A stretch of DNA of 64,000 bases from Methylobacterium radiodurans (lineage in GTDB: Bacteria > Pseudomonadota > Alphaproteobacteria > Rhizobiales > Beijerinckiaceae). Of the stretch, positions 1 through 7,587 are shown in pieces. The stretch is from positions 4,789,001-4,853,000 of the forward strand of contig NZ_CP029551.1 in NCBI RefSeq assembly GCF_003173735.1, written 5' to 3'. The notes below the pieces were generated by a model, which had not been told where the DNA came from, did not search any database, and saw only the letters and a list, made by a program, of their open reading frames with translations. How positions within the stretch are numbered: position 1 is the first letter of the stretch; each line of letters starts with the position of its first letter. The position numbers and the translations under genes were made by a program.

Positions 1-62
1 AGCCGGTCGAGGTTCGACTGGTCGAGGACGCGATCCGGCTGGCGCTGCTCGAACGGGGGTGA
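1..62 (+). CDS. 3' end of a gene running in from the left edge
   Basis: An open frame enters from the window edge in reading frame 3 and stops at TGA 60-62. The visible tail is about 19 residues, ending VEDAIRLALLERG, which has an ordinary helical composition. Only the C-terminus is visible, so no function can be given. The following 200 bases up to minC contain no convincing gene. Confidence 0.4.
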   Translation, partial: PVEVRLVEDAIRLALLERG

Positions 63-264
63 GCCGATCCGGCTGTGCCGTCGGCGGGAGAGGCTCACCG
101 CTCCTCTTCGATCGTCTCGGCGCGATGCTTCGCTCGGCCGTCGATCCTCTTTCGGGTTATCGGCTCATCCAAGGATCCCCGCATGAAATGCGCACAGGAT
201 CCCGGACCTTAACGCTTCGGTAACCATGTCGGCCGTCAATGATCCGGTAAGGAATCGTTGAGCC

Positions 265-957
265 GTGACCAGCCAGACCCTTCCGGAATCTCCCTCACCC
301 CGCCCCCCCGCCTTCCGCGGGCGCGCCTTCAAGGCGCTGGCGCTGACGCCCGAGATGCCGCTCGCCGACTGGTTCGCGGGTCTCGACGCGGCGCTCCGGC
401 GGTCGCCGACCCTGTTCGACGGCCGCGCCGTGATCCTCGACCTCGCCGCGCTCCAACCGGAGCCGGAGGCGCTCCGCACGATCCTCTCGGATCTGCGCCA
501 GCGCCGCATCCGGATCCTCGGCCTCGAAGGGGTCGATCCGGGTGACGACGGCCTGCCGCCGCTGCTTTTGAACGGCCGGCCCACCCAGAATCTCGACCTG
601 CCGGCGCTGCCGCCGGCGGAGCCCGAGACGACCTCGCTGACCATCGAGGGCTCTGTGCGCTCCGGTCAGTCGATCGTCCACCGCACCGGGGACGTGACGG
701 TGATGGGCTCGGTCTCCTCCGGGGCCGAGATCCTGGCCGGCGGCTCCATCCACATCTACGGCGCCCTGCGGGGGCGCGCCATCGCCGGCGCCGCCCGCAA
801 TCCCCGCGCCCGCATCTGCTGCCGCAAGTTCGAGCCCGAGCTGCTCGGGATCGACCGCCTCGTCCGCACGGCCGAGGACATGGGGTCCCATCTGCGGGGT
901 CGTCCCGCCCAGATCTGGCTCGATGGCGGCGCTATCCGAATGGCAAGCTTGGATTGA
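265..957 (+). CDS. minC: Septum site-determining protein MinC
   Basis: MinC inhibits FtsZ ring assembly and is brought to the membrane by MinD, so that division is blocked away from midcell. The 230-residue protein has the usual two parts: an N-terminal FtsZ-binding domain (about residues 15-100, with the typical FRGRAFKALALTPE strand) and a C-terminal right-handed beta-helix domain (about 118-225, with repeated glycine turns such as VMGSVSSGAEILAGGSIHIYG) that dimerises and binds MinD. The start is GTG at 265, preceded at a distance by a weak GGAA; no better in-frame ATG precedes the conserved region. It is the first gene of minCDE, with 12 bases to minD. Length and order match the family. 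Confidence 0.95.
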   Translation: MTSQTLPESPSPRPPAFRGRAFKALALTPEMPLADWFAGLDAALRRSPTLFDGRAVILDLAALQPEPEALRTILSDLRQRRIRILGLEGVDPGDDGLPPLLLNGRPTQNLDLPALPPAEPETTSLTIEGSVRSGQSIVHRTGDVTVMGSVSSGAEILAGGSIHIYGALRGRAIAGAARNPRARICCRKFEPELLGIDRLVRTAEDMGSHLRGRPAQIWLDGGAIRMASLD

Positions 958-969
958 GGAGGAACGAGA

Positions 970-1785
970 ATGGCAAAGGTTCTCGTCGTTACATCCGGTA
1001 AGGGTGGCGTCGGCAAGACGACGACCACCGCGGCCCTCGGCGCCGCCCTGGCGCAGTCGGGCAAGAGCGTCTGCGTCGTCGACTTCGACGTCGGCCTGCG
1101 CAACCTCGACCTCGTGATGGGCGCCGAGCGGCGCGTCGTCTACGACCTCATCAACGTGGTCAACGGCGACGCCAAGCTCCCGCAGGCGCTGATCAAGGAC
1201 AAGCGCCTCGAGACGCTCCACCTGCTGCCGGCCTCCCAGACCCGGGACAAGGACGCGCTCACCGACGAGGGTGTCTCCCGGGTGATGGAGGAGCTGCGCG
1301 AGAAGTTCGACTGGGTGATCTGCGACAGCCCGGCCGGCATCGAGCGCGGCGCGCAGCTCGCCATGCGGCACGCGGACGTGGCGGTCGTGGTGACGAACCC
1401 CGAGGTCTCCTCGGTGCGCGATTCCGACCGGATCATCGGCCTGCTCGACTCGAAGACGGCGCGCGCCGAGCGGGGCGAGACCATCGACAAGCACCTGATC
1501 CTCACCCGCTACGACCCCAGCCGGGCCGACCGCGGCGACATGCTGAAGACCGAGGACGTGCTGGAGATCCTCTCGATCCCGCTGCTCGCCATCATCCCGG
1601 AGAGCCAGGAGGTCCTGAAGGCCTCGAACGTCGGCTGCCCGGTGACGCTCAACAACCCGCTCTGCGCCCCGGCCCGCGCCTACGCGGACGCCGCCAAGCG
1701 CCTGAACGGCGAGAGCATCCCGATGACGATGCCGACCGAGCGCAAGTCCTTCCTCGACAAGCTCCTGATGCGGAGGGCGGCATGA
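970..1785 (+). CDS. minD: Septum site-determining ATPase MinD
   Basis: MinD is a membrane-bound ParA/MinD-type ATPase that recruits MinC and oscillates under the control of MinE. The 271-residue protein carries the deviant Walker A motif SGKGGVGKTT near residues 10-18, the switch region with DFDVGLRNLD (about 38-47), and a C-terminal amphipathic helix rich in Lys, Leu and Arg (last 12 residues) that is the membrane-targeting sequence. A strong ribosome site GAGGAGG lies 8-14 bases before the ATG. The stop overlaps the minE start by four bases (ATGA), which indicates translational coupling. Confidence 0.97.
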   Translation: MAKVLVVTSGKGGVGKTTTTAALGAALAQSGKSVCVVDFDVGLRNLDLVMGAERRVVYDLINVVNGDAKLPQALIKDKRLETLHLLPASQTRDKDALTDEGVSRVMEELREKFDWVICDSPAGIERGAQLAMRHADVAVVVTNPEVSSVRDSDRIIGLLDSKTARAERGETIDKHLILTRYDPSRADRGDMLKTEDVLEILSIPLLAIIPESQEVLKASNVGCPVTLNNPLCAPARAYADAAKRLNGESIPMTMPTERKSFLDKLLMRRAA

Positions 1786-2069
1786 ACCTGCGGGGCATCT
1801 TCAAGCAGCGGACATCGAGCACGGTCGCCCGCGAGCGGCTGCAGCTGATCCTGGCGCACGAGCGCGCCGAGAGCGGGCGCCCGGACCTCGTGATCACGCT
1901 CCGCGAGGAGATCCTCGCGGTGATCGCCAAGCACGTCGCTGTGGAGCGCGACAAGGTGAAGATCACCCTCGACCGCGGCGAGGGTGTCTCCACCCTCGGC
2001 GTGGACATCGAGCTACCGCTCAACTCCTCCGCGAAATTCGCGGCGGAGAAGGAGAAGAAGGCCGCCTGA
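1782..2069 (+). CDS. minE: Cell division topological specificity factor MinE
   Basis: MinE stimulates the MinD ATPase and creates the pole-to-pole oscillation that restricts MinCD to the poles. The 95-residue protein has the N-terminal membrane/MinD-binding segment (residues 1-30, with the conserved ARERLQLILAHER helix) and a C-terminal dimerisation domain ending near DIELP. It overlaps minD by 4 bases and is the last gene of the operon; a strong terminator follows 27 bases later. Confidence 0.96.
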   Translation: MNLRGIFKQRTSSTVARERLQLILAHERAESGRPDLVITLREEILAVIAKHVAVERDKVKITLDRGEGVSTLGVDIELPLNSSAKFAAEKEKKAA

Positions 2070-2095
2070 ATGGCTTGTCGGGGGACGGCCTGACG

Positions 2096-2127
2096 CCCGC
2101 GGATCGACACGATCCGCGGGTTTTTTT
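2096..2127 (+). terminator. Rho-independent terminator after minCDE
   Basis: A perfect 10-bp stem (cccgcggatc / gatccgcggg) with a five-base loop is followed by seven T residues. It lies 27 bases after the minE stop and matches the classic intrinsic terminator form. Between it and the convergent P450 gene, about 170 bases show nothing recognisable. Confidence 0.9.
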
Positions 2128-2298
2128 GTGCCCGTGTACAGATCGAGGGTCCGTTTTCCAGACACCCATTCTCTTTCGCGGCTCACTCTCCCCTGACGCT
2201 CTGGGCGTCCGGAAAAGGAACCCCGTTTTCAATCTTCCCGGAGGCCGAGTTCCGGCGAGCCCTGAAGATGCTGGGACACTCTGAACGCCCCTGAGCCT

Positions 2299-3684
2299 CT
2301 ACCGCGCTTCCAGCCGGAACGGCGGCGTGCGCTCGGGCTGGGTCGTCACCACCGCAGCCGGCAGGATCGGCCGCGGATCGACCGGGCTGATCCGGAAGCG
2401 CCCGACGATGCGGGCGAGCGCCAGCACCGCCTCGGTCAATGCGAATTGCGCGCCGATGCAGACCCGCGGGCCCACGCCGAAGGGCAGGTAGGCGTAGCGC
2501 GGCACCGAAGGGGCGCCCGGCAGGAAGCGTGCCGGATCGAACGCGTCCGGGTCGCGCCAGAAGCGGCGGTGCCGGTGCAGCACCCAGGGCGGGATCGCCA
2601 CGACGTCGCCCGGCGCGATCGCCTGCTCGCCGATCCGATCGGCCTCGACCGCGCGGCGCACGATCAGAAAGGCGGGCGGGTAGAGCCGCAGGGTCTCGTC
2701 CACCACCGCGCGGGTCAGCGGCAGGCGTCCGTCGCTGGCGCAGCCCGCCGCATCGGCGAGGTCGGCGCCTCGCGCCTCCTCCGCGATCCGCTCCTGGAGC
2801 TCGGGCGCCAGCGCCAGCATGTAGAGGGCCCAGAACAGGGCGACGGCCGTCGTCTCGTGCCCCGCCAGGATCATGGTGGCGACCTGGTCGCGCAACTCGC
2901 CGTAGCTGAAGGCCTCGCCGGTATCGGGGTTGCGCACGGCCATCAGCAGGTCGAGCAGATCGCGCGCCTCGCGCGGGGCGGCTTCCGAGGCGCGGGCCGC
3001 GATGATCGTGTCGAGGAAGGGCGTCCAGCGGCGCCGGAACAGGGCGCGGGGCAGGTCGAGGGGCGCGGGCCAGCCGAGCGGGATCAGGATGTCGAGGAGG
3101 TGCGGGCGCCCGATCCGCACCGAGTACGCGGCGATGAAGCGCCGGAGCTCCGGCCCGTGCCGCTCCATCGCCACCGAGAACATGCTGCGCCCGGCGATCT
3201 CCAGGGCCAGCCTGTGCAGGAACGCGAAGAGCTCGACCGGGCCGCGGGCGGCCTCCGCCTCCAGCTCGACCATCGCGTCGTCCACCGCGGAGGTGATGTG
3301 AGGGGCGAGGCGGTCGATCGCCCGCGGGGTGAAGGCAGGAGCGAGCGCCCGGCGCTGGTGGCGCCAGGCCGCGCCCTCGCTGATCAGCAGGCCGTCCCCC
3401 AGGATGGGGCGCAGGATGCGTACCGAGCCGGAGGTGCGCAGGTAGTTCGCCTGGTTGTCGACGAGGATGTGCCGGATCGCGTCCGGGTCGCTGACCGTGA
3501 ACGTGTTGCGGCCGAGCACCCGGCGCCGCGTGACCGGCTCCTCGTAGGCTGCGCGCGGCCAGGCGAGCAGGGCATTGGAGCGCAGCGACTGGATGTAGGG
3601 GATCAGCCGCAGCGGGCGCGCGGCCGGTTCCCGCCGCGGCGGCACCAGCCGCGGAGCGTCGAGGAGGGCATCACGCGCGTTCAT
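2299..3684 (-). CDS. Cytochrome P450
   Basis: This is a soluble haem-thiolate monooxygenase of 461 residues. All P450 signatures are present: the I-helix oxygen-activation motif AGHETT near residue 274, the K-helix ExxR as ETLR near 330, and the haem-binding loop FGVGPRVCIG with the axial Cys near 409. There is no signal anchor at the N-terminus. No ferredoxin or ferredoxin reductase lies beside it, so redox partners must come from elsewhere, and the substrate cannot be deduced. It is a single gene, convergent with minCDE and divergent from the DUF167 gene. Confidence 0.93.
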   Translation of the reverse strand: MNARDALLDAPRLVPPRREPAARPLRLIPYIQSLRSNALLAWPRAAYEEPVTRRRVLGRNTFTVSDPDAIRHILVDNQANYLRTSGSVRILRPILGDGLLISEGAAWRHQRRALAPAFTPRAIDRLAPHITSAVDDAMVELEAEAARGPVELFAFLHRLALEIAGRSMFSVAMERHGPELRRFIAAYSVRIGRPHLLDILIPLGWPAPLDLPRALFRRRWTPFLDTIIAARASEAAPREARDLLDLLMAVRNPDTGEAFSYGELRDQVATMILAGHETTAVALFWALYMLALAPELQERIAEEARGADLADAAGCASDGRLPLTRAVVDETLRLYPPAFLIVRRAVEADRIGEQAIAPGDVVAIPPWVLHRHRRFWRDPDAFDPARFLPGAPSVPRYAYLPFGVGPRVCIGAQFALTEAVLALARIVGRFRISPVDPRPILPAAVVTTQPERTPPFRLEAR

Positions 3685-3792
3685 GCCGTCTCCGGACTCG
3701 CCGCCCGGGTCGCCGGGATGGGCGCTTGATGCCGGAGCGGGGAACCCGTGTAAACGGTCCGGTCGCGGGGCGGGTCCGCGTGAGGAGAACGG

Positions 3793-4134
3793 ATGAGCGG
3801 CGGACCGGCCGGGCGCGACCTACCCTACGCGGCGGATGGGCAGGGCCTGCGCCTCGCCGTACGGGTGACGCCCCGGGGCGGGCGCGCGGCCATCGGGGGG
3901 CTCGTCCGCAACGCCGAGGGGCGCCCCTCCCTCGCCGTGCGGCTGGCGGCGCCCCCGGTGGACGGAGCGGCCAACGCCGCGCTCGTGCGGTTCCTGGCCG
4001 AGGCGCTCGGTTTGCGCCGATCGGACGTGCGGATCCTGTCCGGTGCGACCGGGCGCCAGAAGGTGCTGCAGCTGAGCGGCGACGCCCAGGCGCTGGCCGA
4101 GAGGCTCGACGCGCTGCTGCGCGCACCCGGATAG
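3793..4134 (+). CDS. DUF167 (YggU-type) family protein
   Basis: This 113-residue protein belongs to the small alpha/beta DUF167 family found across bacteria, archaea and eukaryotes, whose biochemical role is not established. The diagnostic segments are LAVRVTPRGGRAAIGG near the start, then VRLAAPPVDGAANAAL and the C-terminal VRILSGATGRQKVLQL, all in the expected order. The ATG at 3793 is preceded by GAGGAGAAC. It is flanked by minus-strand genes on both sides and is therefore monocistronic. Confidence 0.88.
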   Translation: MSGGPAGRDLPYAADGQGLRLAVRVTPRGGRAAIGGLVRNAEGRPSLAVRLAAPPVDGAANAALVRFLAEALGLRRSDVRILSGATGRQKVLQLSGDAQALAERLDALLRAPG

Positions 4135-4158
4135 GCCGCGAGGGCCCGGGCTGGCGCC

Positions 4159-5235
4159 CTATCCCAGGGCCTGCTCGACCGCCTCGCCGCAGGCCTGCGT
4201 GCCGGCGTTTCCGCCGAGGTCGCGGGTGCGCAGCGTCCGCTCGGCCAGCACCCGCTCGATCCCGGACACGATCTCGGCGGCCGCGTCCCGCTCGCCCAGA
4301 TGCTCCAGCATCATCGCGCCCGACCAGATCTGGCCGATCGGGTTGGCGATGCCCTGGCCGGCGATGTCGGGGGCTGAGCCGTGGACCGGCTCGAACACCG
4401 AGGGGAAGAGCCGCTCCGGGTTGATGTTGCCCGACGGCGCGATGCCGATCGTGCCGGTGCAGGCGGGGCCGAGATCGGAGAGGATGTCGCCGAAGAGGTT
4501 GGAGGCCACCACCACGTCGAACCGGTCCGGGTTCAGCACGAAATGCGCGGTGAGGATGTCGATGTGGTACTGGTCCCAGCGCACGTCCGGGTAGGACTCG
4601 GCCACGGCGCGGACCCGCTCGTCCCAGTACGGCATCGTGATCGAGATGCCGTTCGACTTCGTGGCCGAGGTCAGGTGCTTGTTCGGCCGCGACTGCGCCA
4701 GCTCGAAGGCGAAGCGCAGGACCCGGTCGGTGCCGTGCCGGGTGAAGACCGATTCCTGCACGGCGAACTCGCGCTCCGTGCCGGCGAACATCCGCCCGCC
4801 CGCGTTCGAGTACTCGCCCTCCGTGTTCTCGCGCACCACCCAGAAGTCGATGTCGCCGGGCTTGCGGTTCGCGAGCGGGCTCGGCACGCCCGGCATCAGG
4901 CGCACGGGGCGCAGGTTCACGTACTGGTCGAACTCGCGCCGGAACAGGATCAGCGAGCCCCAGAGCGAGATGTGGTCGGGGACGCGCTCGGGCATGCCGA
5001 CCGCGCCGAAGAAGATCGCGTCGTGCGAGCCGATCTGCGCCTTCCAATCCTCGGGCATCATCCGCCCGTGACGCTCGTAGTAGTCGCAGGAGGCGAAGTC
5101 GAACCAGTCGAGCTGCAGCGCGAAGCCGTGGCGCTTGGCGGCGGCTTCGAGCACGCGGACACCTTCGGGCACGACTTCCTTGCCGATGCCGTCACCCGGG
5201 ATCACCGCGATGCGGTGCTTGCGTGCGCTGCCCAT
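4159..5235 (-). CDS. Tartrate dehydrogenase / beta-decarboxylating dehydrogenase
   Basis: This is a member of the isocitrate/isopropylmalate dehydrogenase family, closest in appearance to tartrate dehydrogenase/decarboxylase (TtuC/YeaU), which oxidises tartrate or D-malate with NAD and Mn/Mg. The 358-residue form starts at ATG 5235, which has GGAGG eight bases upstream; a longer open frame reaches 5319 but lacks such a site. Visible signatures are the N-terminal IAVIPGDGIGKEVVPEGVRVLE, the active-site ENTEGEYSN segment, and the metal/cofactor region FGDILSDLGPACTGTIGIAPSGNINPE followed by FEPVHGSAPDIAGQGIANP. The exact substrate (tartrate, D-malate or a related acid) cannot be read from sequence alone. 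Confidence 0.87.
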   Translation of the reverse strand: MGSARKHRIAVIPGDGIGKEVVPEGVRVLEAAAKRHGFALQLDWFDFASCDYYERHGRMMPEDWKAQIGSHDAIFFGAVGMPERVPDHISLWGSLILFRREFDQYVNLRPVRLMPGVPSPLANRKPGDIDFWVVRENTEGEYSNAGGRMFAGTEREFAVQESVFTRHGTDRVLRFAFELAQSRPNKHLTSATKSNGISITMPYWDERVRAVAESYPDVRWDQYHIDILTAHFVLNPDRFDVVVASNLFGDILSDLGPACTGTIGIAPSGNINPERLFPSVFEPVHGSAPDIAGQGIANPIGQIWSGAMMLEHLGERDAAAEIVSGIERVLAERTLRTRDLGGNAGTQACGEAVEQALG

Positions 5236-5319
5236 GCCGTCCTCCAAAGCTTCTGGTTGCGCCCGCATTAGCCTGCGCGGCGCGCCGGTCAACGGGCGCG
5301 CGGCAAGCCGCGCTGACAA

Positions 5320-7233
5320 TCAACCGGGTTCCCCGGCGATCGTGCGGCGCTGGCGCTCCAACTCGTCGCTGTAGCGCTTCAGCGTGTGGCTCTCGGTGAG
5401 CAGGCCGATCACCCGGCGCCGGTCGCCGCCCTCGACGACCGCGAGCGCCTCGCTCTCGCTGGCGTCGAAGGCCGCCGCCGCCTCCTTGGCGTTCATCTCG
5501 GGGGTCAGGAACTCGTCGGGGTGGCGCAGCACGTCCTTCAGCGTCACGCCGCGCCCGTCCGCGTCGCGCAGGGCTGCGTGGGCCTCGGGGACCAGCACGA
5601 TCCCGGCATAGCGGTCCGCGCCGTCCACCACGATCACCCGCGAGGGCGAGCCGATCGGGTGCGCCCGCAGGAAGCTCGCCAGCGGCGTGTCGAGGGCGAC
5701 GGGCCGGACGTCGCGCCGCATCAGGCGCCCGACCGTGAGATTGCGGATCCAGCCGACGTCGTGGGCGCTGCGGATGCTCTCGCCGCGCAGGTGGAAGCGC
5801 CAAGTGGCGAAGGAGTAGCCGAAGGTCTTGCGCACCGTGAGCGAGGAGGCCAGCACCGCGGCGAGCACGAGGCCGGTGATCGGCAGTGAGCCCGTGGCTT
5901 CCAGCGCCAGGAACGTCATGGTGAGCGGGCCGCCGATCACCGCGACAGCGAGCGCGCTCATGCCGATCACCGCGTAGGCGAGCGGTGTGAGGCCGAAGGC
6001 GGCGAGCGGGGGCACCAGCATCGGCGCCAGGATCGCGAAGAGCTTGCCGGCGAGCGCCCCGAGGAAGAGCGAGGCGAAGAACAGGCCGCCGCGGAACCCT
6101 GCGCCGATCGAGATCGCTGAGGCGACGGCCTTGGCCAGGAACAGGATCGCGAGCGCCCCGGCGTCGTAGCCCTGTCCGGCATCGGCGAAGTGCTGGTGCA
6201 GCGCCCCGTGGCCGCCGGAGAGCACCTGCGGCGAGGCCGCGAGCGCCAGCGCGCCGACGCAGAGGCCGCCGAGCGCGGGCGCCGCCGCCTGCGGGATCCG
6301 GCTCGCCTGGACCAGCCGCTCCACCAGGGTGACGCCCCGCATGATCAGGATGCCGAGGCCCGCGCAGGCGAGGCCGAGGGCGAGGCTCGGCAGGATCTCC
6401 GCGCTGGTGACCCGGGAGGTGACCACCGCCTGCATGTTGTCGAAGGCGACGAGCGGCTCGGCCGGCACGAGCGCCTGCGCGACGAGGCTGCCGCAGAGCG
6501 CGGCCACCACGACGGGCGTCAGCGTCGCGATGGCGTAGGTGCCGATGATCAGCTCGAAGGCGTAGAAGGCGCCGGTCAGCGGCGCCCCGAACGCCGCCGC
6601 GATGGCGGCCGCCGCCCCGCAGCCGACCAGGGTGCGCAGGTCCGCGCGCCGCATCTCGAAGCTGATCCCGAGGCGCGAGCTGATCCCGGCGCAGATCTGG
6701 GTGTAGCCGGCCTCCAGCCCGACCGAGGCGCCCGAGCCGTTCGAGATCACGTTCTGCAGGGCGACCCAGAGGCTGTCGCGCAGCGACATCCGGCCGCCGT
6801 GGAGGGCGTTGGCCTCGATCGGGTCGACCGCCGCCCGCCGCATCGCGCGCGCCCTGCCGACCAGGAGGACCAGGAGGCCGAGCGCCGCGCCGCCGAGGCA
6901 GGGCGCGAGCAGGAGCGCCAGCGGATCGATCCCGTCGCTCGCGCTGAGACGCGTCCCGGCCGGCAGCCGGTAGAGCAGCTCGCGCAGGCGCTGCGTGACG
7001 ACGCTCATGCCGGAGACCGCGAGGCCGCTGACGCAGCCGGTCGCCGCCGCGAGCAGAACGAGGCCGGCCTCGCTGCGCCGAACGAAGGCGCGCAGGCGTT
7101 CCGGTGCCTGGATCCAGGCACGGCCGACGCGGCGGCCTTCACCGCCGCGCGGCGCCTTCGCGGGGGGAGCCGGCCGCGCCGGAGCCTCGGCGCCGGCGGC
7201 CGGCGCGCGTCTGCGGGTGCTGCGCTGGCTCAC
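5320..7233 (-). CDS. ClC-family chloride channel/transporter with C-terminal CBS pair
   Basis: This is an integral membrane ClC protein of about 637 residues, either an anion channel or a Cl/H antiporter. The N-terminal 45 residues are basic and Ala/Pro-rich and cytosolic. The ClC core follows with the selectivity-filter sequence GSGASVGLEAGYTQ and a GAPLTGAFYAFELIIG segment, and then GFRGGLFFASLFLGALAG. The C-terminal 150 residues contain two CBS motifs (LMRRDVRPVAL and FLTPEMNAKEAAAAF), which usually bind nucleotides and gate the pore. I place the start at GTG 7233, which has GGGAGG just upstream. A longer open frame runs back through the tRNA-His gene and cannot be coding there. Confidence 0.9.
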   Translation of the reverse strand: MSQRSTRRRAPAAGAEAPARPAPPAKAPRGGEGRRVGRAWIQAPERLRAFVRRSEAGLVLLAAATGCVSGLAVSGMSVVTQRLRELLYRLPAGTRLSASDGIDPLALLLAPCLGGAALGLLVLLVGRARAMRRAAVDPIEANALHGGRMSLRDSLWVALQNVISNGSGASVGLEAGYTQICAGISSRLGISFEMRRADLRTLVGCGAAAAIAAAFGAPLTGAFYAFELIIGTYAIATLTPVVVAALCGSLVAQALVPAEPLVAFDNMQAVVTSRVTSAEILPSLALGLACAGLGILIMRGVTLVERLVQASRIPQAAAPALGGLCVGALALAASPQVLSGGHGALHQHFADAGQGYDAGALAILFLAKAVASAISIGAGFRGGLFFASLFLGALAGKLFAILAPMLVPPLAAFGLTPLAYAVIGMSALAVAVIGGPLTMTFLALEATGSLPITGLVLAAVLASSLTVRKTFGYSFATWRFHLRGESIRSAHDVGWIRNLTVGRLMRRDVRPVALDTPLASFLRAHPIGSPSRVIVVDGADRYAGIVLVPEAHAALRDADGRGVTLKDVLRHPDEFLTPEMNAKEAAAAFDASESEALAVVEGGDRRRVIGLLTESHTLKRYSDELERQRRTIAGEPG

Positions 7234-7321
7234 GCCTCCCTTCCTAGGGCGTCGGCGCGGACCGATCCACAGGGCCGCCGCGGTTCGCGCAACAATCCCG
7301 CTGCCGCTCCCGACAACCCGC

Positions 7322-7350
7322 TTGAAAAGCCCCGCCGCACGGGATAGATC
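7322..7350 (+). promoter_or_regulatory. Sigma-70-type promoter of the tRNA-His gene
   Basis: A -35 box TTGAAA (7322-7327) and a -10 box TAGATC (7345-7350) are separated by 17 bases. The predicted transcription start is about 3 bases before the mature tRNA 5' end, as expected for a tRNA promoter. Confidence 0.55.
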
Positions 7351-7359
7351 GCAGCCAGT

Positions 7360-7436
7360 GCCGCCGTAGCTCAGTTGGTTAGAGCACCAGATTGTGGATC
7401 TGGGGGTCCCCCGTTCGAGCCGGGGCGGTGGTACCA
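7360..7436 (+). tRNA. tRNA-His (anticodon GTG)
   Basis: The 77-base cloverleaf has a 7-bp acceptor stem (7360-7366 with the 3' arm ending at 7432), a D arm beginning GCTCAGTTGGTTAGAGC, an anticodon stem CCAGA/TCTGG with anticodon GTG at 7394-7396, a T arm with loop TTCGAGC, and encoded CCA. The gene carries T, not G, at position -1, and has U72 and A73. This is the known alphaproteobacterial tRNA-His form, which lacks the otherwise near-universal G-1:C73 pair. It has its own promoter and a probable terminator. Confidence 0.95.
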
Positions 7437-7456
7437 TCGAATTTGCCGAACGGTGC

Positions 7457-7493
7457 GAAGGAGTTGGCGGGCGCGCCGGCTCCTTCTTCTTTT
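7457..7493 (+). terminator. Probable terminator of tRNA-His
   Basis: A stem gaaggag/ctccttc (7457-7463 with 7480-7486) encloses an inner GC-rich pairing (ggcg/cgcc) and is followed by TTCTTTT. It begins 21 bases after the CCA end. Confidence 0.55.
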
Positions 7494-7587
7494 GCGGTCT
7501 GACGACTGGACGATGGTTCTGGTCAGCGGAGCGGCGGTGCTGCCTGCCGGCAACCGAGGGCTGTCGGGCGGGTCGGTCTGCTCAAGC

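Noticed and set aside
7234..7437. N-terminal extension of the ClC gene through the tRNA-His gene
   Set aside because: The extension is antisense to a tRNA with all arms intact. A GTG with GGGAGG directly upstream at 7233 is a much better start.
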